64,000 nt of DNA from Dipteris shenzhenensis (taxonomy: Eukaryota > Polypodiophyta > Polypodiopsida > Gleicheniales). The notes beneath the pieces are model-generated. The model ran no database searches and was not told the origin of the DNA. It worked only from the letters and a program-made list of their open reading frames with translations. Positions 11,019 to 22,240 of this stretch are shown here, one piece after another. The position numbers and the translations under genes were made by a program. Each line of letters begins with the position of its first letter. The stretch's first letter is position 1. The stretch lies in assembly GCA_047967505.1 (NCBI GenBank), contig CM106539.1, one strand, 5' to 3'.

Positions 11019-11030
11019 TGGTATCAGAGC
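11019..11030 (+). promoter_or_regulatory. Primer-binding site for tRNA-iMet
   Basis: TGGTATCAGAGC directly follows the 5' LTR. It is complementary to the 3' end of plant initiator methionine tRNA, the usual primer of plant LTR elements. Confidence 0.93.
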
Positions 11031-13059
11031 TAGTTAGATAATCCTAGAATAGCTTATATTCAGAGTCTTAGAGAAATCTCTATCGTGCATTTCCATTCAT
11101 TAGAGATTTTCATTTCTGGCACTCTTCTTCTTAGAGAGTTTGAGAGTGTGAAAGAGAGATTTGTTTCTTCTTCGTAAAGGAGAGAGAGAGAAATTCTTTG
11201 AGTTGTTCATTCAAGTCAATGCTTCATCTTAGAGAGAGGGAGTTTGGGCTACAACATATTCTACCTCCTTCAAGCTCCTATGACCTACAACACAGCCCTA
11301 ACTCACATTAGACCCACGATTATAGCTCCTAGCAGACTGAGTCATAGCTTTTTCATCTATGCAGATCTCCACGGCAGCTTCAAAGTTGGCCAACAATGGA
11401 CGGGTAGAGCCAGGATCTCAACAGTGCCAGTTGACTTCTCAACAACTCCTTTGCTCTCAGCAGCAGCAAACAAAAGCTTCAAGGGAATCCCAAGGCAATG
11501 AGCACAACAACCAATGCCTCTTAACATGCAACTCTCTAATTGGATGATCGCTGTTGACCTAAGTGACTCCAACGAGACCTTCTGCAGCAAGCAATAGTGC
11601 CATAGCTCTATGACCCAAACCAATGCCATTCGAAATCCAATCGGCACAGCAGGACTCAAACAAATCAAGCAATGCTTGCTATAGCTCTTACAACATACTA
11701 CGCAGCCACATCAACGAACAGAAGGAGGGGAGTGTCTACAAGAGGCAGTTTCGAAGAGTTCAGATTGTGCTCGCCGAGTTGTAGTTTTTGATGAAGACAA
11801 AGAGGGAAGAGCAAGGATGATTCTGTTCGACTGCATCGGTCGTTTTTTGCTCAAAAATTGTAAGTCTAGAAATATCTTGCATGAGTCTCAACATTGGAGT
11901 ACTTGGGCATACGCAAGGCTCATAGCTTCACAGACCAAGCAACAATCCATAGTGATGCGAAAGGCGCTAGTTGTGATAAAAGAGTTCACACCAAAGCTCT
12001 AGCCTCCCTCCTCGACCAATGCCTTCTATCTTTGTTTCTTTCAAGGTGGTTCCAGCCCCTCTTGGTTTTACAAAACCCCAGCGCCCATGCAGCCAGTTCT
12101 CTACCTCACTGAGTGCGCAAACGGGTCTACAACAGCTTGAATGACCTCCTACTCTACAAGCCTTGCAACAGCTAAGGCCAGCCCTCAAGCCCATGCTTCC
12201 AAGGGTGACGCTGGATTATGAGCAGCATCCATGAGCAGCACCCATGAACGGCGCCTCACCTATGCATAGGCAAACACAACTCTCGCATCGCCAGAAGCCC
12301 GCTCCATCAATGCTAAGCAGCAAATGACCTTATCCTCCACTCTCTCCTAAGGTTCCCATTCATTGACATGTGGCAGTTACAATTCAACTCGAGCTAAGTG
12401 AAGTAGAGTCATGGTTAAGTAGTTGGTCTAGATGTGGACATGTGGCACCTTATCCCAATTGCCAAGGTGAAGTCACATTGACCCTAGGTTTGGTCAATGG
12501 TCAAGTAACTCACCTTGAACCATGGTTAGGTTTTAGTTCAGTATTGGTTAACTACCACATAAACATGCACAGTCAGTAATGCCACCTAAGCACATAGCCC
12601 CTGCCAAGCACCGTTTGTAATTCAGCACATGAATCCCTGTGCCACATCATCAAGGCCCCCTCTTTTTCACAAAAACTTCAACAAGTCGTAACTTGCGATT
12701 CAGGAAGAATTTGGACACGCTCCAAAAAGGAAAAGTGATCATCTTTTCAAGCTCTACACGCCTGTCAAATCATAATCTTTGTTAGCAATTAGACCCTACC
12801 ATTGAAGCAAAAATGCTCATGGTAAGACCTTTGTAACAAATGGAAAAGCAACGCATGAATGCAATAAGCATGCCAAAAGCACAAGTGCATGAGATGACCA
12901 TAGCACAGAGCATGGCATCCACACATAAAGCATTAAGGCACATGGAAGAACAAAGCATCATGCATCAAGCTCCATCGAGTAAAGATGCGAATGCCATCGA
13001 CATCAAGCATTGAAAAGTAAAATCCTTTCCACCTTCAGCCCATATGTTTTGTAAATCAA

Positions 13060-13228
13060 GCCTGACCACCTGACAATAGCTATGAAAGCACCCAGGGGAG
13101 GTATTGACATGTAAAAACCACACTTGACCACCTTAAGTAGTAATGCATGCACTAAGGGGAGGTGATGGATTTGTAACTCACATCTGACCACCTTGCAGTA
13201 GCCAAAGGATCATGGCACCAAGGGGAGG
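13060..13228 (+). repeat. Triplicated polypurine-tract module
   Basis: Three tandem degenerate units end in a purine tract: CCAGGGGAGGT (about 13092), CTAAGGGGAGGTG (about 13153) and CCAAGGGGAGGTG (about 13219). Each is preceded by TGACCACCT. The last tract abuts the 3' LTR and is the functional polypurine tract; the others are duplicates. Confidence 0.8.
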
Positions 13229-13565
13229 TGTTGAGAGTTGTGATGCCACGAGCACATAGATTAAAGGCTAAGGTATGGTATAGGAAAGAATTAAAGTAGC
13301 CACCCTAGGATGTGGGCTACATGATGTGGAGATGTGGATTGAGGATATCCACAAGGAGAGATGTGGACTAGAGGATCCCACATATGTTGACTATTCAAAG
13401 GGCACTCTCTATAAGAGGCCTATCATGTATTGTTGAGAACACACATTGCAAGAGATATAGATTTGCTATCTCCCTCTCATGTCTTATTTAGTGTGCTTTG
13501 AGCCTCCGTAGTTCTTATGCTCATCTAGTTGCACTAGGTTTAGCATGATCTTACATTCTTTGACA
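13229..13565 (+). repeat. 3' LTR (337 bp)
   Basis: Almost identical to the 5' LTR except that it lacks the extra 45-bp TATA-containing block. Ends are TGTTGAG and TTTGACA. The few mismatches imply a fairly recent insertion. Confidence 0.93.
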
Positions 13566-13570
13566 CAAAA

Positions 13571-13693
13571 TCAGGCCATTCAGGTGATTACCAGTCTCGA
13601 GTCTCAACAAGCTTTAGCCTACACCCTAAAGTTTGTAGAGTAACAACCCTACTGACACCTCGGGAGATGGACGCCCAAGAGGCGATGCTCTAA
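13571..13693. repeat. R1 copy 1 (right part)
   Basis: It resumes the homology with copy 2 at 52165-52285 (ATCAGGCCATT, GTTTGTAGAGT and GGGAGATGGACGCC). This shows that the LTR element was inserted into a pre-existing R1. Confidence 0.85.
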
Positions 13694-13699
13694 CATGAG

Positions 13700-16541
13700 A
13701 AATCGCCTACAGAAAGTGAAAGGGGTGCATAGCTTAGATCAGCTAGCTGCAAAGAGGGTGACATTATCTATGTTGGTGTCCCCTGAAACAAAGGAGAAAT
13801 GGCTTGGGTGCACAATGTCGAAGATGTTGTCAATCAGAAGGACTAATGTGGCTCCAGTGGTTGAACGTAGAGTAAAAGCAATGCACGATCATCCCGATCC
13901 GAGAAGTTTGTGGGCTTCAACAGAATGCAAGAAAAGGAGAGAGCCTAAGTGCGGAAGTCATTACTGCAATGATGATGTTTTGGCACGAAAATACAAGAGT
14001 TTCTCTAAATAGAAAGGACATCTGTAAGAAGCGGACGGGACAAAAGGTTTTTAAGGAGCACATCATACACATGCTAGATACAACGCAGGTCAGTGGTGCC
14101 TAAACTAGCCTGGTGGTTATTTTTTATTGAGCTTTGGGATAGTTTACTTGTTTTGTTTCTTAAACTATGCTTGGACTAAATGTGATCATCCTAAGCCTGG
14201 TGATTAAAACATCATGCGATCGTAGGTTGGTTCATCTCAATCGCCAGTGATGTGATTGTCCTGAACCAACATGGTTGAATAGACATTAGTTGTTTTCTAG
14301 CCCGGTGGCATGGTTGAGCAGAAATTAATAGCAATAACATTCGCAATATATTGTTATTTTACTAAACCAGCCCGATGGTTGGAACATCATGCAACTGTGG
14401 CTGCTTCAGCTCAATCACCAGTTATGTGATTGTCCTAAACCGGCATGGTTGAATAGACATTAGTTATTGACCAGCCCAGTGGTTGAAATTATTGTGTTTC
14501 TTAGTACTTAAATTCGTTAAATTTAATTTCCTGCTATTTGGGTCATATACCACTGTTAAATTGTGGAATTCAAAAATGAGTAATATATTGTTATTTTCTA
14601 ATGGTGAAATTCAGAAATGAAAAGCAATATACTTGTTATTGTCTAATATGTGAAGTTGAGACCTCGTTGAGACCGTCAAGCTAAACCATCCCAGTGGTTG
14701 AAATTGTGACTGTGTCCTAAACCATCCTGGTGATTGAAATGGTGACTATCCTAAATGTGTCCTAAACTAGCCCGGTGATTGAAATTGTAATTGTCCTAAA
14801 CCAGCACAATGGTTGAAAATTGTTTTGCTTCATTATATACTTTAATTAAATTGTGTTTTGTATTCTTTTAGTAGTAGCAAAAAGGGGGCTCATTATTCTA
14901 TTGTTCCCGTGTGTTGGGTCAGCAGACGGAGTTGTATCTCAAGTTTGTGGATCAGAATCCGGACATTTCAATTGGGTAGATTAGCTTTGAGCATTGTAAG
15001 CCCTCGTACATCAGGAAACTCAAAGACAAGAATGTTTGTTATTGCAAAACACACATAGACTTTGACCTGGCCCGGCAAGCTATGAATGACTTGAGATCTA
15101 GTCATGTTGGAGCATTGCTCCATGGGGATCGATGCCCATGCCTCCCCAATGAATGTGTAGTCTGTAGGCCACCTGGATCCTCATCATGTGTTGTGAGGGA
15201 GGGTAGGTTTTGTAGCCTAAGGTCTCTGTGGGAGCTAGTGGTTTGTCCAAAGGGAGACCGTGAGTGGCATAGGATTGAGTGCATTCGTGGCACATGCAAG
15301 CATTGCAGTTTGAAGCTGAAGAAGAACATATTCAATGTCTATCCAAATGAAATGAGGGGAACAACAACATTGCTCTAAAATGGAGGAGATTTGAAAATGT
15401 CAATGTTGAAGGATCCGATAAAAAGAGATGGCTACTGTCATATAAGAGCACCCAGCCAAGGGAGCTTAAAGGTCATGTGGTTCAATCCATCCCAAAATAT
15501 GTGCTTCACAATTTCACGTCCAACTAGCAGGATAAACAGTTCAGGACGTGCCTTGCTAATTTTCCTCGTGACACTATTGTATCTGTCATAGATTTTGCAA
15601 AAAATTATTATTTTCAAGAATAAGATGAGATGCAAAGTGCTCATTGGTACAACAAGTAGATTACAATTCTTGTGCATATCACGTATAGTCATTTGCTTGA
15701 TTCTTCCATGCCTGATGCCAATCTACTTGCTGAGTCACAAGAGTCTCAGTGCAATGCACTTACCATTTCTACATTTCAGATGATAGGGAACATGACACCC
15801 TATTTGTGCAGCATGCTTTTCTATTGCATTGGGAATGGCTGGAAAAGGAAAATCCCCACACAGAAAATATAAACAAAGTGGATGAAGTGCAAAGCAGAAG
15901 CCAGCATGATTGTGAGAAAATTAAAGGAGTTCATGGTTTGCATAGCATATGGGGCTTTTCAAACAACCAGCTGATTAAAACAAGAAAACTTTCTTATTTT
16001 TGCAGTGCGTGCATCATAGGGGATCATGACGATGGTGAGAACATTGCAACTGCAAAGACATGGGAGCGAGTTCAAGTTATTCCTCTACGTTCAGATGGAG
16101 CCACAAACAATGGAGAGACAAATGACTCGCCACAGCTTGGGGAGATTTTCGATGACCTCATTGAGTGTCTGGAAGAGCGGGATAACTTTGCAGTTGTCAC
16201 AGATTCTAGGGAGAATGAGGAAGATGACCCATACTTTCTATTGTAGTGCACAAAACCTAAGTACAATGTTGAGGAAACATTTAAGGATAATTGGGGAACA
16301 ACCTATGAGAAGTGGGATGTAGTAGTTGGAGCTTTTTCGTACAAAAAAACATCCAAGAGGGGCCGCAATTATGAATTGCTACATAAGAGTCCACAAACAT
16401 GTGTGTACTCTCATATAGTAAGAGCTATTAAGTTCCAGATGCAACCTGTGCCACAATCAAAGAAGGGCAAGAGTGTCTTCAAATTGGATTTAGACACACA
16501 TGAGCACATCTTGGGGTGTCTTGGAGCGGTGGACAAGGACG
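13700..16541 (+). pseudogene. Spliced transposase-like pseudogene (ENY..DEIQS family), copy 1
   Basis: Exon 1 (to 14088) reads DPRSLWASTECKKRR and, after a shift, MMFWHENTRVSLNRKDICKK and KEHIIHMLDTTQ. The donor is CAG|GTCAGT and the acceptor CAG|ACGGAG at 14925/14926, phase 0. Exon 2 reads TELYLKFVDQNPDISIG, then FEHCKPSYIRKLKDKNVCYC, a Cys-rich stretch (CPCLPNECVVC; CPKGDREWHRIECIRGTCKHC), then SVIDFAKNYYFQE with DEMQSAHWYNK. The tail is DDPYFLL...CTKPKY...YSHIVRAIKFQM, with a stop in it. I associate this architecture with poorly annotated transposon-derived proteins of land plants and some animals. Stops, frameshifts and an internal deletion before 15860 inactivate it. Copy 2 (61490-63260) retains a HGKGKHE segment missing here. 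Confidence 0.75.
14089..14925 (+). repeat. Intron of the transposase filled with CCAGCCCGGTGGTTG palindromes
   Basis: Between the inferred splice sites lie at least eight variants of AACCAGCCCGGTGGTTGAAA, e.g. near 14370, 14470, 14690, 14720, 14770 and 14800. Each is nearly self-complementary (CCA.C..G.TGG). Related palindromes recur 3' of both transposase copies, so they seem part of the mobile element and not chance. Confidence 0.7.
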
Positions 16542-16599
16542 ACTGAGATAGTACTAAGAAAATGTATGTAGTCTCATTGTAGGGAAACAATATGTCCAC

Positions 16600-17245
16600 T
16601 TGTCCTACAAAATGGAATTTGTATTGAGATTGCTTTTTTTTAGTATATCCCAAACAACCACCATGCTGGTTTTATTAAATTGTTTTTGTAAATCCCAAAC
16701 GACAAAACCCATGCTTGTTTTTAGTATATCCCAACAACCATCGTGTTGGTTTCCCATAACAAATCCACACATCCTACAAATTCATTCATCTGGTAATAAT
16801 AGAAGCAAACCACCACACTGGTGGCTGTTCATATCCTAGTGCAAACCAACCGCCATGATGGCGATAGCTTATCTTGCGTTACTACCGTGCTATCCCTACA
16901 CTATTGCCATGCTATCCTAAAATTTGTTGCACAATGCTATACTAAAACAATGCCCTTTAGACTATTTATCGTTTCGTTAACTGTCATATTTCATCCCATG
17001 CTTGCTTTTGGTATATCCCAATAACCACCGCACTAGTTTCCCATAACGAATCCATTCATCTTGTAATAATAGAAGCAAACCATTGCATTGGTGGCTGTTC
17101 ATATTCTAGTGCAACCAACCACCACGCTGGTGATAACTTATCTTGCACTACTACCGTGCTATCCTAAAATTTGTTGCACAGTGCTAATGCCCTTTAGACT
17201 GTTATCGTTAACCATCATATTTCAACCATCGGGCTACTTAAAACA
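16600..17245. repeat. 3' palindromic repeats of transposase copy 1
   Basis: CCAAACAACCACCATGCTGG, CCCAACAACCATCGTGTTGG and ACCACGCTGGTGATAACTT recur, with TATCTTGC and CTACCGTGCTATCC as a longer direct repeat (about 16870-16925 and 17130-17180). Similar DNA follows copy 2 at 63300. These probably represent subterminal repeats. No gene is present. Confidence 0.65.
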
Positions 17246-17279
17246 TTTAACTACTAACATGAAAGAGGGTCGATACAAA

Positions 17280-17840
17280 ATCAGGTATTACGAGCACCAT
17301 GAGAATATCCATAAGTTCAAGAAACATCTACAAGATTTTTATTATTTCAAGGAAATTCCAAACTCCCAACTATCTTATCAACCTCCCTATAGAAAGCATC
17401 TCCCAGCTCTAGAGGCCAGTCCTGCTGCACTATGATATACCTCTTCACACACTGCTTGCTTGACTCTGCCAACCTATACACCCAAAGTAACTCCTCCTTT
17501 CACTAGGGGTCCTCTTCATCTTGCTCTTTGCACTCTATACATCTTTGAGCCTCTATCATGTCCTGCCAAAAGAAACCTACATCATGAGCTTGACAAGAAC
17601 CTTAAAGGAGCAGAAAAAACAATAGCCAGAGAAATTAATAATGACCATATGTTCCGACTCCAAGTAATACACCCACCATCGAAGCACATGTCCTCCTTGT
17701 AGCCATTTTCCTCCTTCTCTAGGTCTAGGTCTGTTTCTGCGAGAATGCCATCCAACATTGTTTTTAGATAGAACAAAAGCATTCCAAAGTCTTTTGGGTA
17801 TGCATAGATTTGCAGTAGGTGGATTGGTGTACACAGCTTG
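17280..17840 (-). pseudogene. Unidentified coding-like relic
   Basis: Minus-strand frames show GFFWQDMIEAQRCIECKEQD at about 17590-17530 and YREVDKIVG near 17380, but no continuous ORF. A weak resemblance to an integrase zinc-binding segment (F-W...C..C) is not enough for a call. It could be part of a retroelement or a decayed host exon. Confidence 0.2.
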
Positions 17841-17939
17841 GATCAGTGTACAGAGTTTTGGGGCTAGATTTCATAATGGGCTCTTAGTTGTGTCTGCACT
17901 ACACCTAAATAGGGAGAGAGTTCATTGAGCCCGACCTTC

Positions 17940-18130
17940 TCATTCTTCAATCTCATGTTAGTTGTCTAATCCAAATCTTTTATCTCACATTAGTTGTTTA
18001 ATTGAAATCTTTCATAGTACAATAGTTCACTAATCGAAATCTTTCGGTCTCACATTAGTGATCTAATCAAAATCTTTTCTCTCACATTACGTGTCAAATC
18101 AAAGTCTTTCATCTCATTATTATCATCACA
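17940..18130. repeat. Degenerate tandem repeat, about 37 bp, five units
   Basis: TCTCACATTAGTTGTCTAATC followed by AAATCTTTC-like sequence repeats about five times with substitutions. No coding role was seen; 18130-18290 is plain noncoding DNA. Confidence 0.75.
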
Positions 18131-18299
18131 TTGGCATGGATCAAAGGACACTATCTAGTCACTTAGCTGAGAAAACATTGCCCAAGTAAACTCTAGAGAA
18201 GATTAACAATTCAATAGATTACACACAAATTACATAGTTTACAATCTCAAAGACTCCTTTACTTCAGATTACATCTCAAGGACTCCTTTTTGAGCTTCC

Positions 18300-20217
18300 T
18301 AATTGCAAGCTCGGCTCTCCTTGCTCCTTTCTAGAATGGGGCTGGTTCCTTCACATTTTGGCCCGGACCTTCCCTTCATGTCGCTTCCTCTTTCCTTGAT
18401 TTGAGCTTCCTCGTTGCAGGCTCGGCCCTTGGTTCCTCCCTTCAGGCTCCTTTTCCTCATAGTCTTGGCCTTCTTCAATTTGAGTTCCTTGTCTTTAAGA
18501 TCTTTTGCCCAAATGGCAAATTAAGCTACAGCATCTACTTTCTTGTCATAGATAGTTGTAGCAGGCAGGCACATTTTATCTTTCCATGACTTGGGCAATG
18601 GCAAATGGCATTCTCTACACAGCGATTTTGTATGCACCTACACTCAAAACAAAAAAATGTGCATAAGGTGGTAGCATGTAGGCCATTGGATACAACATTC
18701 ATTTATGATGGGGGTATGGCAGACCATGCATTTCAGACCCTGTTGCATAGCAGGATAGGCATCCGATTTAACTATTGTGGCCATCAATACCACAGTCTTG
18801 CTATGTACATGACAAAGTTGCTTCTTGATTCCTTACTCCCTCATCCTAAGGCTGCGGATGTTCTCCTTCATCTCCTCCACTTTTTGCTCACTCTGTGCAA
18901 CAGCTTCATCTAAATCCCTTAGCATCTGTTGAACTTTCGTAAATTCCTAAAAAACATCTTCACTCTAGTTTGGAAATCTCACAAGATGATGGACTACTTT
19001 TCATAATTGTTGAAAGCCACGGCAAGCTAGTGTAAACATCTATCATGATCTTCTTGCAAGGTATTGTAGCTTGCTCTTTGGACTTCCAACAATGTTTCAA
19101 AAAAAAAATCCTCACTATGGCTGCTGCAAATTGCTCCACCGCGGTGGTTGGAACTTGCTCCACCATGGTGGCTAGAACTTGCTCCACCATGGCTGCTCTC
19201 TGCATCCTTCCTACCCTGGGGAGCTGCCTCATTGTCTTCTCCACCTCAGTTGCTCTCTGCCCCATCCTTGGCCTTGAAGCTCTCTTGCAGTCCCTGCATT
19301 ACCTTTCTGGTTTCTGCATTCTCCCTTTTCAGCTCCTCCATCATCTGGACTTTTTCAATGTTCAATGTGTTTTGCATGTTGCAGAGCCGTTTGTAAAGAC
19401 CCTCCTTTTTGGCTCTCTGATCTTCAAGGTCTGTTTGCATCTTTTCTAGCTCCTTGTTCGCCATGTCCCTATCATTTCTCACTTCTTCGAGCCTATCTCG
19501 GAGCTCCTTCATGCGCTTCTTTGCTTCTTCTCTTCTATGCCTTTCCATGTCGACCAATTTTGTAGTGGCCTTAGCTTGCTCTTGTGCCTTCAAGGCCCTC
19601 ACTTGTGCCTTTACCTTGGCTTCTGCACCTTCCCTAAGACTTTTCTCAAGTTGCACTGCCTTTGCTGCATCGGTGGCTTTCTCTTGTAGAAAAGTCACCT
19701 TCTGAGACATTTGCTCAAAAATCCCTTTGAGGGTAGATGGCATCAGGTGCATTGCAACTCTAGTGGATTGAGATGACAATTGGGATTTGCCATCCACACA
19801 ATTCTTCAGGTTGGTTAACAGGCTCTTGGAGATCGCCCTTGAGAAAGATACATCATGTCCTTTCAGTTGCTCTACTGCTGCTTGAACCTGCCAAAACTTG
19901 CAAGTTCCTCTCGTATCAGGAAAGAAGTGAATGGTCTTCTTTAGTACATCTTGGAGGTTTGTTGGCAAGCTTGAAATCTTGACTCCACCATATTTACTAA
20001 TCTGAGTGTTGGGGTATATGTCTAGAATATCCTGTCTCTTCCATTGCTTCTCGAAAAAGTGTGCTTGCATACTGCCTCCAGAAATTCCTAGAGCCTTTTC
20101 AATCAGCTTTTGAATAGTGAGAGAGGAGCTGCCATATGTCACAATTTCAAGATCAAGGGAGAAGGGGCTCTCACAAGGGGGAGGAAAGATTGTGTGAGGA
20201 GCTCCTAGACTATGCAA
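18300..20217 (-). pseudogene. Coiled-coil protein with C-terminal zinc-binding (RING-like) motif, decayed
   Basis: The longest ORF of the window (19246-20217, 323 codons from a TTG; first in-frame ATG near 20070). It has an N-terminal globular part (FEKQWKRQDILDIYPNTQIS; GTCKFWQVQAAVEQLKGHD) and then about 150 residues of Lys/Glu/Arg-rich coiled coil (RHRREEAKKRMKELRDRLEE). Beyond a TGA that replaces Trp, the same frame runs on with HGGASSSHHGGASSNHRGGA, another coiled coil (MLRDLDEAVAQSEQKVEEMK) and CMVCHTPI...CCIQWPTCYHLMH...LCRECHLPLP, which looks like a C3HC4-type zinc finger. Four or more stops and one shift break it. The whole would be about 650 residues. I do not know the family; it may be a mobile-element accessory protein or an old host E3-like gene. 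Confidence 0.5.
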
Positions 20218-20399
20218 GGTCCATTATGAGAGGGGATAGAAGTTGCAGGAAGAGCGCAAGGAAGAAAGAAATGGTCAAGAGGGATAGAAGATGAAGCAGT
20301 GAAGGAAATGGAATAGTGGAGGATTGATATTGCAAGGGAGAACAAAACGTTCGAGAGGGATATAAGAGGAAACAATTAAGGGAATGGAATAGCGGTTTG

Positions 20400-21130
20400 T
20401 AGCCTGACTACACTGTCAAGGTGAGAGCCACCATAGTGGTTGTAGCCTGACTACTATCAAGGTCATAGCCACCACGGTGGTTGGCCCGAATTTTGAATAA
20501 TTCAAGGAGGTAGTATTAACTTTCATGGTAATGAATGATTAGAGGTGGTGGCATCTAAGATTCCCAGCCACGTTTGTGGTGGTGGCTAAGATCCATCGGG
20601 ATGTCAGTTAATTACCAGCCACCGCAGTGGCCCGCAATTACTCAGCTTCCAGTTACCATCACCGGGCTTGCATGCATGATTACTACGAGTGCAGTAAATT
20701 ATGGTAATGAGGGATTAGAGGTAATTAGGCTTCATGATTTACTTTTGTGAGAAATACTGCCTGATGGCAATGGCTATCATCAGCCGCCTCTATTGTGGCT
20801 ACAATTCCACCGTGCCACTGCTCACCCACCACCGCACTTTAGCATGCATGATCACTATGAGTGCAGTAAAAATTACCACTCACTGGGCTTGCATGCTCAA
20901 TAGAGAACTAGAGTGCATGGTAATGAGTGATTAGACATGGTAATGAGAATTACTGCCTGGTGGTGGTGGCTCTCATCAGCCAAGTTTGTCGTGGCTAAGT
21001 TAATTACTAGCCACCGGAGTGGCACCACATGGCATCTTCTTCATGATTACCAGCTGTCTGGGCGATTCCACCGCGGTGGCCTACAATTAATATGGATGGA
21101 ACCTCAGGCTCTAGCGACCGCGGTGGCTCA
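20400..21130. repeat. CCACCGCGGTGG palindrome cluster
   Basis: GCCACCATAGTGG, GCCACCACGGTGG, CCACCGCAGTGG, CCACCGCGGTGG (21067) and GACCGCGGTGG recur, interspersed with GGGCTTGCATGC. No ORF of interest is present. The cluster lies between the divergent 18.3-20.2 kb gene and a TATA-bearing plus-strand unit, so it may be a bidirectional regulatory or terminal region. Confidence 0.65.
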
Positions 21131-21137
21131 AACTTTA

Positions 21138-21148
21138 TTATATATAAG
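21138..21148 (+). promoter_or_regulatory. TATA box of a possible plus-strand unit
   Basis: TTATATATAAG lies just after the last CCGCGGTGG palindrome and is followed by a pyrimidine-rich leader (CTCCTCTAGCTC; CTCCCTCCTCCAACTC), as in plant 5' leaders. Confidence 0.45.
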
Positions 21149-21328
21149 ATCTGTGGCATTTGGCATTTTACTACGTTGCTCTGATCTGCCCATGCTCTGC
21201 TACTTTGATCCACACCCCTCCTCTAGCTCTTTTTCGCCCCTACTCTACTTTGCTCCATGCTCCCTCCTCCAACTCTCATCACTGCATCTACTCCCTTGCT
21301 CATCTTTTGCTCACCCACTCATCTTCAG

Positions 21329-21686
21329 CATGCCTAGTTGTTCCCCCCCTCGATGCTCTATGATCCCAATAATATCTACCTTCTCATATAAGGTGATTGC
21401 GCTGCGCTCACGTGGAGTAGAAATGCTAGCACTAGTGGAGACCTTTCGTTCCCACAGGTGACTCCCCACACATCTAAACGTCATCACCTTAGATAACATG
21501 CTCACAGAGGGCCTCATGCTGTATGGGTTCCCCCTAGATGTCGACAAAGGCCTCAATATTTTCAGATCAGAGTACTCTCGACTTGTTGGGGGGGGCATAA
21601 TCTGTGTCTTGGCAATGTGCATGGTCTTCGGCCTCTCCATCGTATCCTCCTTTGGCTCCCTAAAAATTTTTAATGCAACAAGCTAG
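21329..21686 (+). pseudogene. Short unidentified frames downstream of the TATA box
   Basis: From ATG 21329 one frame reads MPSCSPPRCSMIPIISTFSY and stops at 21461; another continues MLTEGLMLYGFPLDVDKGLN to 21686. Without a shift they are separate. I recognise no domain. The 3' side (21690-22240) is T-rich, with repeated TGTAATCTTTTG phrases like a 3' UTR. Confidence 0.25.
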
Positions 21687-21689
21687 ATT

Positions 21690-22240
21690 GGTGGAAAATT
21701 GAGTTGTACAAATTCCCTCTTGCTCAGAGGAGGCTCTCAGCAATGGCTAAATGTAATCTTTTGGGTGAGCTCAATGATCTTTTGGCTCACTGGATGTAAT
21801 GTTTTGGTCTCTAAGGCTTTTATGTAATGTCTTTTTGTTCAATTTGAGGCTCTCAGTATGCACTTTTGTTAACTTTTATATTTGTATTTGAATGGTTATG
21901 ACCGCTACCTATAATCTTTTGTTTAAGGCTCTTAGCAATTGCCGAGATTTTATAAATGTAAGATCCTCTGTTCAATTTTTGCTCGATATAAGTTGATAAT
22001 TTTTATATAACTTGTTATTGGACATAAATTTACATTGTAATCTCTTTTGCTCAATTTTCACTCGATAAATTGTACTTTTGCCATCATTTATATTTAGTGC
22101 AACAAGGATTAAAATACCAAGAAAGAAGGACTACAATTTCCTTGGTTTATGACCAAAATAGTGCTAAAATAACTCCAACGACCCCACCATTGTGGTTGCA
22201 TGGAGATACATCTAGAAAAATAAAATTAAACTTTCAGAAA
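21690..22240. other. T-rich gene-free stretch
   Basis: Repeats of GAGGCTCTCAG (21730, 21846) and TGTAATCTTTTG-like phrases are visible, but no gene. Confidence 0.4.

Larger units (their letters stand above)
10637..13565 (+). mobile_element. Complete non-autonomous LTR retrotransposon
   Basis: Two direct repeats (10637-11018 and 13229-13565) start TGTTGAGAGTTGTG and end CTTTGACA. A primer-binding site follows the first and a polypurine tract precedes the second. The 5-bp flanks are CAACA (10632-10636) and CAAAA (13566-13570), a target duplication with one mismatch. The R1 copy at 52.2 kb shows the empty site (GCAAGATCAGG), which confirms the ends. The internal 2.2 kb has no gag or pol motif, so it depends on another element's enzymes (LARD/TRIM-like class). 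At 2.9 kb it is larger than typical TRIMs. Confidence 0.93.

Noticed and set aside
12370-12579. A gag-like gene inside the LTR element at 10.6-13.6 kb
   Set aside because: Short ORF without capsid or zinc-knuckle motifs; the element is better called non-autonomous.
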